NCBI GenBank assembly: GCA_016872875.1
Contig: VGYW01000511.1
Span: 1 to 5,540 of the forward strand
Length of the DNA: 5,540 bases
Source of the DNA: Planctomycetota bacterium
GTDB lineage: Bacteria; Planctomycetota; PUPC01; DSUN01
Direction of reading: 5' to 3'
A program made the translations under genes and the position numbers. Below are positions 1 through 3,836 of this stretch, piece by piece. Each line of letters opens with the position of its first letter. Position 1 is the stretch's first letter. Below the pieces are notes generated by a model that saw only the letters and a list, made by a program, of their open reading frames with translations, was not told the DNA's origin and searched no databases.

Positions 1-31
1 GGGCAACACCACGTAGTCTCCGCTTGGACCA

Positions 32-86
32 TTGAGGATTGGAGTTTGGGGCTTGTTTGGCGCTTGGTGCTTGTGGTTTGGTGGTT
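32..86. repeat. T/G-rich quasi-periodic tract
   Basis: The plus strand is almost free of C-rich sequence here. It repeats short words such as gcttggtg, gcttgtttg, gcttgtgg and tttggtgg every 7 to 9 bases. No open frame or promoter explains it. From memory, similar low-complexity phrases occur as dispersed intergenic repeats in Planctomycetes and Verrucomicrobia genomes, but I cannot check that here. It ends exactly where the strong inverted repeat at 87 begins, so the two may be parts of one element. Confidence 0.3.
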
Positions 87-123
87 CCCGCATTTCTCAC
101 CAGCCGCTGGTGAGAAATGCGGG
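87..123. repeat. Perfect 16-bp inverted repeat with 5-nt loop
   Basis: The left arm CCCGCATTTCTCACCA (87-102) and the right arm TGGTGAGAAATGCGGG (108-123) are exact reverse complements, separated by gccgc. As RNA this is a strong hairpin. It lacks a T-run on either side, so it is not a standard Rho-independent terminator. It is the first of six inverted repeats in a row. Confidence 0.8.
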
Positions 124-127
124 CTAA

Positions 128-178
128 GTGGCCGCGTTCGGAAGTCCGGTGACGTATCGAGCGCCCCGGAGCGGCCAC
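128..178. repeat. 8-bp inverted repeat with an inner 5-bp stem
   Basis: GTGGCCGC (128-135) is the reverse complement of GCGGCCAC (171-178). Directly inside the right arm, CCGGA (166-170) can pair with TCCGG (145-149), leaving a nine-base bulge on the left side. This is the second structure in the hairpin cluster. Confidence 0.5.
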
Positions 179-189
179 GCTGCGGGGGA

Positions 190-215
190 TTGGGGGGACG
201 CAGAAGTCCCCCCAA
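190..215. repeat. Perfect 10-bp hairpin, 6-nt loop
   Basis: TTGGGGGGAC (190-199) pairs exactly with GTCCCCCCAA (206-215) around the loop gcagaa. The stem is strongly G/C with A/T at its base. No T-run follows, so a terminator role is not supported. Confidence 0.7.
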
Positions 216-229
216 GGGGTGACAGTGGA

Positions 230-254
230 GCGGTGCGAACCGGTGCAGCACCGC
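230..254. repeat. 7-bp inverted repeat
   Basis: GCGGTGC (230-236) pairs with GCACCGC (248-254) across an 11-base loop. It is short enough to be chance on its own. I list it because it lies in register with the other hairpins of the cluster. Confidence 0.4.
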
Positions 255-264
255 GAAACGCCAG

Positions 265-280
265 AGGGGCGATAGCCCCT
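265..280. repeat. 6-bp hairpin with gata tetraloop
   Basis: AGGGGC (265-270) pairs with GCCCCT (275-280) around gata. The stem is small and supported mainly by its place in a run of hairpins. Confidence 0.4.
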
Positions 281-285
281 ATGGA

Positions 286-339
286 AGTGCGTCGTTTCGG
301 CGGCGGACGTGCGTCACTGCACTTGCGAAACGACGCACT
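286..339. repeat. Perfect 14-bp inverted repeat
   Basis: AGTGCGTCGTTTCG (286-299) is the exact reverse complement of CGAAACGACGCACT (326-339), with a 26-base loop. A 14-bp match at this distance is unlikely by chance. It ends five bases before the first copy of the 70-bp promoter-bearing repeat. Confidence 0.7.
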
Positions 340-343
340 AAGT

Positions 344-413
344 CGCTCGCCGCGCCGAGGCCCGGCGACAGATCGAACCCGAAAAGCCCTTGACAAACAG
401 AAATGACACGCCT
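344..413 (+). repeat. 70-bp direct repeat, copy A
   Basis: This block matches 1066-1135 at 65 of 70 positions by my count, with no gaps and an offset of 722 bp. The best conserved part is the last 33 bases, which include a perfect TTGACA box. Similarity stops at 414, within the first bases of the -10 box. The two copies have different sequence downstream, so this looks like a reused promoter-upstream module rather than a duplicated gene. Confidence 0.8.
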
Positions 414-418
414 ATGAT
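390..418 (+). promoter_or_regulatory. Sigma70-like promoter in repeat copy A
   Basis: TTGACA (390-395), a 17-base spacer and TATGAT (413-418) match the housekeeping consensus at 11 of 12 positions. Transcription would start near 425 and run rightward into the structured leader and the tandem hairpin array. No supported protein gene follows on this strand, which is why a noncoding transcript is considered. Confidence 0.6.
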
Positions 419-499
419 CCACCCGGCCGGCGAGACGGAAGCCGGCAGCCGGGACCCTGCCGAAGGGAGCGAAATCGAGTAAGGTGTCCCCTGGAATCA
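419..499 (+). other. Possible structured leader, no gene seen
   Basis: Short complementary segments occur here: GCCGGC near 426 and again at 441, and GGGAC at 451 with GTCCC at 486. They would fold a transcript from the promoter at 390. I do not recognise a known riboswitch or RNA family. There is no open frame with a ribosome binding site. Confidence 0.25.
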
Positions 500-581
500 C
501 CACCATACTGTATCACCTGCGCGACACAGGTGTTTGACCCACTATGGGCGCTTTGGCGATCCGGCGGCTTCCGTGGCGGTC
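500..581 (+). repeat. Tandem hairpin array, unit 1
   Basis: The first 65 bases (500-564) are identical to 582-646. The remaining 17 bases are mostly different but end in tggcggt, as unit 2 does. Each unit contains the exact inverted repeat CACCTG / CAGGTG around a 7-base loop, nested in a partial outer stem CCATA / TATGG, so a transcript would fold into one hairpin per unit. Confidence 0.85.
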
Positions 582-663
582 CCACCATACTGTATCACCT
601 GCGCGACACAGGTGTTTGACCCACTATGGGCGCTTTGGCGATCCGGACGCGTCACTGGCGGTT
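582..663 (+). repeat. Tandem hairpin array, unit 2
   Basis: This is an exact copy of unit 1 over its first 65 bases, displaced by 82 bp, followed by a variable stretch and the shared word tggcggt (656-662). Perfect identity over 65 bp in noncoding DNA points to a recent duplication or to a strong constraint. Confidence 0.85.
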
Positions 664-713
664 TTTCCCATACCGGGTCAACTGCGCGTGGGCACTTGAC
701 CCAGTATGGGCGG
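664..713 (+). repeat. Tandem hairpin array, diverged unit 3
   Basis: The ccatac word recurs 83 bp after that of unit 2, and ctgcgcg, ttgaccca and tatgggcg are kept in order. This unit makes the best hairpin of the three: CCCATACCGGGTCAA (667-681) pairs with TTGACCCAGTATGGG (696-710) with one mismatch. TGC / GCA add an inner stem, leaving a 6-base loop. The stem is kept while the sequence drifts, which suggests the fold matters. Confidence 0.65.
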
Positions 714-719
714 AACCGC

Positions 720-931
720 GCTCCACGGCCGCTGGTCTCGGAAGCCTCGCGGAAAAGGGGAAAAATGGATTCTTACGACCCGACCCCAAGGCTACAAGGC
801 CACGAAGCCCATTTCCCAGGTGCTCGCCGCGTTGTCGAGCATGGCCTACCATTCCCACATGTTCTTGGTGCGCCAGGCCCTATGGGTGTCAGGCACGATG
901 CCAGGAGAGCCGGAGGAGAGGAGAAGGCCAA
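720..931. other. Gene-free stretch
   Basis: Several overlapping open frames cross this stretch but none has a ribosome binding site or recognisable protein. A short run of 8-9 base words (aaggctac, aaggccacg, aagccca) lies at about 788-812. I see no promoter, tRNA or clear hairpin. Confidence 0.3.
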
Positions 932-1037
932 CCACGGATTGCACCGATAGCACGGATAAGAGAGCGAGACCGACAGGGTTCGGCTCCCGATCCCGCTCGC
1001 CTCCTTGTCCTATCCGTGCCATCCGTGCCATCCGTGG
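932..1037. repeat. Inverted pair of 9-bp tandem repeats
   Basis: The left arm (932-961) holds three 9-base words close to CACGGATNG. The right arm (1008-1037) holds the same three words in inverse orientation (ATCCGTGCC type). Arms match at 26 of 30 positions and are 46 bases apart; gcgag (963-967) and ctcgc (996-1000) could extend the stem. From memory, runs of this type are dispersed intergenic repeats in several PVC-group and cyanobacterial genomes. It is probably a non-autonomous repeat element. Confidence 0.65.
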
Positions 1038-1065
1038 CTGTCCCGTTTCCCTGCGCCGCCTCAGC

Positions 1066-1135
1066 CGCTCGCCGCGCCGAGGCCCCGCGCCAGAGCGAAT
1101 CCGAAAAGCCCTTGACAAACAGAAATGAAACGCCT
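1066..1135 (+). repeat. 70-bp direct repeat, copy B
   Basis: This is the second copy of the module at 344-413, with five substitutions and no gaps. The segment from gaaaagccc through TTGACA to cagaaatga is fully conserved. It points toward the 3' end of the minus-strand gene at 1185-1535, so transcription from it would be antisense to that gene. Confidence 0.8.
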
Positions 1136-1140
1136 GTAGT
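1112..1140 (+). promoter_or_regulatory. Possible promoter in repeat copy B
   Basis: TTGACA (1112-1117) is followed after 17 bases by TGTAGT (1135-1140), a weaker -10 box than the TATGAT of copy A. No plus-strand gene follows. It may be a decayed copy or a source of antisense RNA. Confidence 0.35.
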
Positions 1141-1184
1141 TGGTATCTGAAGACGCGACACCGCCGGCTCATCTCCGGAGGCGA

Positions 1185-1535
1185 TCACTCCCCAAGGGCC
1201 AGATCCATCGCCTCGGAGTCAGTCAGCTCGTCGGACCTCATCATGTTCCCGCACTCGCGGCAGAGGCGGGTCCCTACTTGGTGCCTCCAGCAGATATTAG
1301 GGTCCCCGCACTTCCGGCAGCGGAACACATTGTCCGGTTCAGTGGCCTCGTGACAGATCGAACAGATGACGAGGCCGCGCTGGGTTGCACCTCCTTGGTT
1401 CCTGCCGCCCATTGCCTCCTGGCCCCCAAGCCGACCGACTAGGCTCGCCCTGAGCTGCTTGTAGGTTTCCTCAGTGATTTCGCCCAGGATGAAGCGTTCC
1501 TCGAGTTTCTGAAGAAGTTCCTGCGGTGTGGCCAT
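1185..1535 (-). CDS. Small SHOCT-like protein with two-zinc cysteine domain
   Basis: The product is 116 aa. Residues 5-36 (helix, then LGEITEETYKQLRASL) resemble the short SHOCT-type helical domain. After a Gly/Gln/Asn-rich linker (37-54) come eight likely metal ligands in four pairs: C58/C61, C73/C76, C82/H85 and C92/C95. This is the ligand count of a cross-brace fold such as RING, B-box or FYVE that binds two zinc ions. No signal peptide or membrane segment is visible, so it is probably cytoplasmic. The ATG at 1535 is chosen because GAGGAGG lies six bases upstream; the ATG at 1541 abuts that site and a TTG at 1562 lies upstream of it. It has its own promoter. The function is unknown; protein-protein interaction or a scaffold role is an inference from the domain types. 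Confidence 0.8.
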   Translation of the reverse strand: MATPQELLQKLEERFILGEITEETYKQLRASLVGRLGGQEAMGGRNQGGATQRGLVICSICHEATEPDNVFRCRKCGDPNICWRHQVGTRLCRECGNMMRSDELTDSEAMDLALGE

Positions 1536-1541
1536 TGCCAT

Positions 1542-1548
1542 CCTCCTC
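1542..1548 (-). promoter_or_regulatory. Ribosome binding site that fixes the 1535 start
   Basis: On the minus strand this reads GAGGAGG, a near-perfect Shine-Dalgarno sequence, six bases before the ATG at 1535. It would overlap the coding region if the upstream TTG at 1562 were used. Confidence 0.7.
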
Positions 1549-1583
1549 AGAGTGGCCCGCAACCGTCAGCGCCTGCGCAGGAT

Positions 1584-1612
1584 AGGCTAACAAGTAGGCC
1601 CGCTTCAGTCAA
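1584..1612 (-). promoter_or_regulatory. Promoter of the SHOCT/zinc gene
   Basis: On the minus strand TTGACT (1607-1612), a 17-base spacer and TAGCCT (1584-1589) form a sigma70-like promoter with a good -35 and a weak -10. The leader would be about 40 bases. Confidence 0.5.
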
Positions 1613-1839
1613 GGTGCGGAAGGCCCTGGTCTCGGGAGTTCTGGGACACCATTCGGGATTATTCCCCGTCACCGCGGAGAGCGAGCCCGTCGCCGCCGGT
1701 GGCGCGCACGCGGGGTTGGGCGGAGGCCCAGCCGCCTCATGAGTTCGGCTTGCGACAGGGTCTTTGAGCCGCTCGACCTGGTCTCGGCCAGGACGAACTG
1801 CCTGCCCCCTCCTCGCTCGCTTGTGTTCACGGGAGTATC
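1613..1839. other. Intergenic stretch between partner gene and zinc gene
   Basis: No gene is supported here. GGTTGGGC (1714-1721) and GCCCAGCC (1726-1733) form an 8-bp stem, including one G-T pair, with a 4-base loop. It lies about 107 bases past the stop of the PIN operon. It has no T-run on the minus-strand side, so I do not call it a terminator. Confidence 0.3.
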
Positions 1840-2049
1840 CTACGTGCTGGCCGGAGCATGCGATTTCGCGCTGGCGACTACACGCGCGGGAGAGGCGGGC
1901 CGCTTCGGGGGGAGGCAAACGTATTGCCGGCCAGAGGCCCGCTCTCGGGCCTTGTAGTCCTCGTAGATGGCGCGCAGGTCGTAGTTGAACCGAGCGGCAT
2001 GCGCGTCCCGCACGCGCCGGACCTCTTCCACGATGGGGTCTTTCCACAT
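1840..2049 (-). CDS. Small DPIVEEVR-type partner of the PIN toxin (putative antitoxin)
   Basis: The product is 69 aa and starts MWKDPIVEEVRRVRDAHAAR. The pattern of DPIVEEVR, then RFNYDLRAIYEDYKARE, an SGR turn and a V-LPPKR end matches, from memory, a small conserved protein often found next to PIN-domain genes. It is mostly charged helix. The last 18 or so residues, rich in Pro, Ala and Ser, look like an extension beyond the conserved core. It begins three bases after the PIN stop codon, with GAGGA seven bases before its ATG and overlapping the PIN 3' end, so the two are translationally linked. Neutralising the PIN protein is the likely role, inferred from position. No DNA-binding domain is obvious, so regulation by this protein is uncertain. 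Confidence 0.7.
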   Translation of the reverse strand: MWKDPIVEEVRRVRDAHAARFNYDLRAIYEDYKARERASGRQYVCLPPKRPASPARVVASAKSHAPAST

Positions 2050-2052
2050 GGG

Positions 2053-2526
2053 CTAATCCTCCATCAGCTCCTCGGGAGTGCAGATCACGGGAGGCACGTA
2101 TCCAAGTTGGTGGCAGATTCCTTCGACCAGGTGGCGCACCTTGGCGTTGGCGATGTGCGCGCAGTTCCAAGTGAGCAGGTAGTCTACGCCGTTGGTAGCG
2201 GCGATCGCGATGTGGAACGCGTCCTCCGGCTTCTCCGCCGGCACAGCGCCTCGCGCGATGAGTTCCGACGCGAGGTCAAGGGCGGCCTGGGTGAGTTCAA
2301 GGGTGGCCACGTCTTGGATCGCCTGAAGCCGCTTGGCGGCGGCCTGCGCGTCCCCTTCGCCCGCTTCTCGGACCACGACTTCCGAGCAGAACAGGTCGTA
2401 GTCCTGCCGCTTCAGGTCCCACCACTCCTGGGTCACTTGCTGGTGGCCCGCAACCAGCAGGTCCCTCGAAAGCTTCGACGTTAGGTAGCTGACAACCGAG
2501 GTTTCGACGTAGACTTTGGGTTTCAT
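2053..2526 (-). CDS. PIN-domain protein, VapC-like toxin
   Basis: The product is 157 aa, a usual length for a single PIN domain, a metal-dependent ribonuclease fold. Motif 1 is VYVETSVVSYL with E8 where most VapC proteins have Asp. A second acidic site is in EVVVREAGEGD (E54, D59). The third is EDAFHIAIA (D102), followed by VDYLLTWNCAHIANA (D115, W120-N121, H124-N127), a signature I associate with one PIN subgroup. The acidic pocket therefore seems complete and the enzyme is likely active; its RNA target cannot be read from sequence. It is the first gene of a two-gene operon, with a promoter at 2571-2600 and a leader of about 38 bases containing a palindrome. The ATG at 2526 has AGGG seven bases upstream. 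Confidence 0.85.
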   Translation of the reverse strand: MKPKVYVETSVVSYLTSKLSRDLLVAGHQQVTQEWWDLKRQDYDLFCSEVVVREAGEGDAQAAAKRLQAIQDVATLELTQAALDLASELIARGAVPAEKPEDAFHIAIAATNGVDYLLTWNCAHIANAKVRHLVEGICHQLGYVPPVICTPEELMED

Positions 2527-2534
2527 AGTCGGTC

Positions 2535-2548
2535 CCTGGGGCCCCAGG
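2535..2548. promoter_or_regulatory. 14-bp palindrome in the PIN operon leader
   Basis: CCTGGGGCCCCAGG is a perfect palindrome lying between the expected transcription start and the PIN start codon. It touches the AGGGAC ribosome binding segment. It could be an operator for autoregulation or an RNA fold that hides the ribosome binding site; both are inferences. Confidence 0.5.
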
Positions 2549-2570
2549 CCACGGCTATCCCTGTGTCCCT

Positions 2571-2600
2571 ATTATACTCTGGCGCTCCCGGCGACTTCAA
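2571..2600 (-). promoter_or_regulatory. Promoter of the PIN/partner operon
   Basis: On the minus strand TTGAAG (2595-2600), an 18-base spacer and a perfect TATAAT (2571-2576) form a strong sigma70-like promoter. The start would fall near 2564. Confidence 0.7.
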
Positions 2601-2713
2601 CCATCGTGGGGCGGCGCGGCGCGGTGCCTGGCACAGCAAGACAGCAAGAATGGAGGAGTCCGTCTCAACGCAGGGGCAAGTAGGTGACCGTTCCCGCCCA
2701 CTCCCCCTGAAGG

Positions 2714-3046
2714 CTACTTGCTCCGCGCCCGGCGCGCGAGCAGGCGCGCCCGAATGCCGTTGGGAGGCCAACGCCGTTCCGCTCGTTCCCTGGCTTTCCG
2801 CTCCTGCCGCTCGGCTTCGCGGAGGTACGACTCGACCTCGGCTTGGTGGCGGAGGTAGTAGCCGATGGCCACATAGGCATCGGCCAGGTCCAGAGCAGGG
2901 TATTGGGCGACGATCTCCTCGGCGCTTGCCCCTTCGAGGAATGCCCCCACGACGCTGTCGAGTGTGACGCGCGTACCGCCGATCCGCACCACGCCATGGG
3001 CATCCTGGGCTAGAGGCGCCGCTTCTTTCGCTATGGTGAACGCCAT
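2714..3046 (-). CDS. DUF433 antitoxin-like protein
   Basis: The product is 110 aa. Residues 15-67 carry the DUF433 hallmark: D15-HGVVRIGGTRVTLDSVV, then F36-EGASAEEIVAQYP, then LADAYVAIGYYLRH. DUF433 is a small winged-helix-like family treated as the antitoxin of toxin-antitoxin-like pairs. The C-terminus is a charged helix ending in PPNGIRARLLARR, which from memory is common in the family. The usual partner gene, DUF5615 (a Mut7-C/PIN-like protein), should follow directly, but the next 187 bases have no such gene; the following gene is the PIN operon with its own promoter. The ATG at 3046 is preferred because AAGGGG lies six bases upstream and the promoter ends just before it; an upstream start at 3130 would lie before the promoter. 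Confidence 0.85.
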   Translation of the reverse strand: MAFTIAKEAAPLAQDAHGVVRIGGTRVTLDSVVGAFLEGASAEEIVAQYPALDLADAYVAIGYYLRHQAEVESYLREAERQERKARERAERRWPPNGIRARLLARRARSK

Positions 3047-3070
3047 GGGGTTCCCCTTTCGTCTGGCCTG

Positions 3071-3099
3071 ATTATACGTCCCGCCCAACACGCCGTCAA
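3071..3099 (-). promoter_or_regulatory. Promoter of the DUF433 gene
   Basis: On the minus strand TTGACG (3094-3099), a 17-base spacer and a perfect TATAAT (3071-3076) match the sigma70 consensus at 11 of 12 positions. The leader would be only about 18 bases, which fixes the start at 3046. Confidence 0.75.
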
Positions 3100-3212
3100 G
3101 GGCATGTCGGCTGGGGTGTTTCACTTTCACTTATTGCTGCCCTCCCCTGAGTCTGTCCGCAAGGCGCCGGTTGGCCCGCGGGTGGGCGGCGCCGTTTGCC
3201 CCCTGTGGCGGC

Positions 3213-3240
3213 TTGCCCGGCAGCAGAACGATGGCATGAT
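3213..3240 (+). promoter_or_regulatory. Weak promoter-like element
   Basis: TTGCCC (3213-3218), 16 bases, then CATGAT (3235-3240). The -10 surroundings, ggCATGATAG, are the same as in the promoter at 3592-3620. It would serve the doubtful frame at 3264. Confidence 0.3.
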
Positions 3241-3263
3241 AGGGACAGAAGGAGTGATATGCG

Positions 3264-3836
3264 ATGGACAAGCCCCGAAGAGCCAAGGCCTCGGTGGAGG
3301 AAGTGGACGCAATGATCCTTGCCCTTCAGTGCGCACGACGCCAGGAGCTTCGTCGAGACCTTCCTGCCTCCTGTCTGAGCCGCGCGAGCATGACTTCTGG
3401 TGTTGGCGGACCACTGATTCCGGGATCGTCGTCGTTGTCGTCGTCGTCCTCGTCGTCGAGCGTTCTGGCCTTGCTTGTGAGCGGCGCAATCGGATTCGAC
3501 GACGACGACGAGGACGACGACGAGCACGACCAGAAGCGGGGGAAGGAGGCGGTTGCCAAAACCCGAAGTCATACTCGACCACGCCATCGCCTTGACACCC
3601 GCCCTCTGCCGCGGCATGATAGCCGTCGTCGGTCTGGTCCGGCATCTGTGCAAGTGGCCATTGCACAAAGGGGCTCTCCGAAACAGGGAAGGAGGCAGGA
3701 TGTTCACCGTGGAAGGCATTGCGTGGGCGGCTGGCCTGTTGATCGTTGGCCTGGCGTGCGCGGCCACGGCGGCCGAGGGCACGGCGGCGGGGAGGATACC
3801 GGTGATCCTGGACACGGACATCGGGGGGGACATTGA
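3264..3836 (+). CDS. Doubtful ORF with Ser-run, short hydrophobic segment and Asp-run
   Basis: AAGGAG at 3249-3254 precedes the ATG by nine bases and a promoter-like element lies upstream, so a start here is credible. The frame encodes a charged helix-like start (MDKPRRAKASVEEVDAMILA), a Ser run at residues 55-66 (one Leu), a hydrophobic stretch VLALLVSGAIGF (67-78) and an acidic run of Asp/Glu (79-89). Beyond about residue 95 the text looks like noncoding translation, contains the promoter at 3592, and overlaps the next gene by 137 bases. A real gene would therefore need a frameshift or an earlier stop. The Ser and Asp runs arise from a perfect trinucleotide inverted repeat, and the minus strand encodes a similar Ser/Asp pattern, so repeat expansion alone could explain them. 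I recognise no family. Confidence 0.25.
   Translation: MDKPRRAKASVEEVDAMILALQCARRQELRRDLPASCLSRASMTSGVGGPLIPGSSSLSSSSSSSSVLALLVSGAIGFDDDDEDDDEHDQKRGKEAVAKTRSHTRPRHRLDTRPLPRHDSRRRSGPASVQVAIAQRGSPKQGRRQDVHRGRHCVGGWPVDRWPGVRGHGGRGHGGGEDTGDPGHGHRGGH
3438..3523. repeat. 21-bp inverted repeat of tcg/gac trinucleotides
   Basis: The 21 bases at 3438-3458, made of tcg and tcc triplets, are the exact reverse complement of 3503-3523, made of gac and gag triplets. The arms are 44 bases apart, and the imperfect trinucleotide tracts reach from about 3426 to 3530. This could form a long hairpin or cruciform. Confidence 0.8.
3592..3620 (+). promoter_or_regulatory. Promoter of the nucleoside hydrolase operon
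   Basis: TTGACA (3592-3597), a 17-base spacer and CATGAT (3615-3620). The -35 is perfect and the -10 matches at four positions. The start would be near 3627, giving a leader of about 73 bases. Confidence 0.6.
3647..3667. promoter_or_regulatory. 21-bp palindromic site in the operon leader
   Basis: TGTGCAA (3647-3653) and TTGCACA (3661-3667) are exact inverted copies around gtggcca. It sits about 20 bases past the expected transcription start and 22 bases before the ribosome binding site. It could be a repressor operator or an RNA hairpin; no regulator gene lies in the window. Confidence 0.45.

Noticed and set aside
190..215. Rho-independent terminator
   Set aside because: The stem is strong but no T-run follows on either strand. 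The same applies to the hairpins at 87-123 and 1714-1733.
667..710. Integron attC site
   Set aside because: The hairpin has the size of a small attC, but the conserved core sites (GTTRRRY and its inverse) are absent and there is no integrase or cassette.
500..713. CRISPR array
   Set aside because: The repeated unit is 65 bp or more, there are only three units, the part between repeats is 17 bp and partly conserved, and no cas gene is present.
128..1150. Several overlapping frames of 70 to 170 codons in the left third
   Set aside because: They run through inverted and direct repeats, lack ribosome binding sites, are rich in Arg and Pro, and resemble no protein family.
1536..1562. Upstream TTG start for the zinc-domain protein
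   Set aside because: It would put the clear Shine-Dalgarno sequence inside the coding region, and the extra residues look unrelated to the protein.
3047..3130. Longer start for the DUF433 protein at 3130
   Set aside because: The added part would be read through the strong promoter at 3071-3099, and the family-like sequence begins after 3046.
3750..3760. Lipobox at C20 of the nucleoside hydrolase
   Set aside because: The residues before the cysteine are G-L-A, not the usual L-A/S-G/A order, and an A-T-A signal peptidase I site follows.
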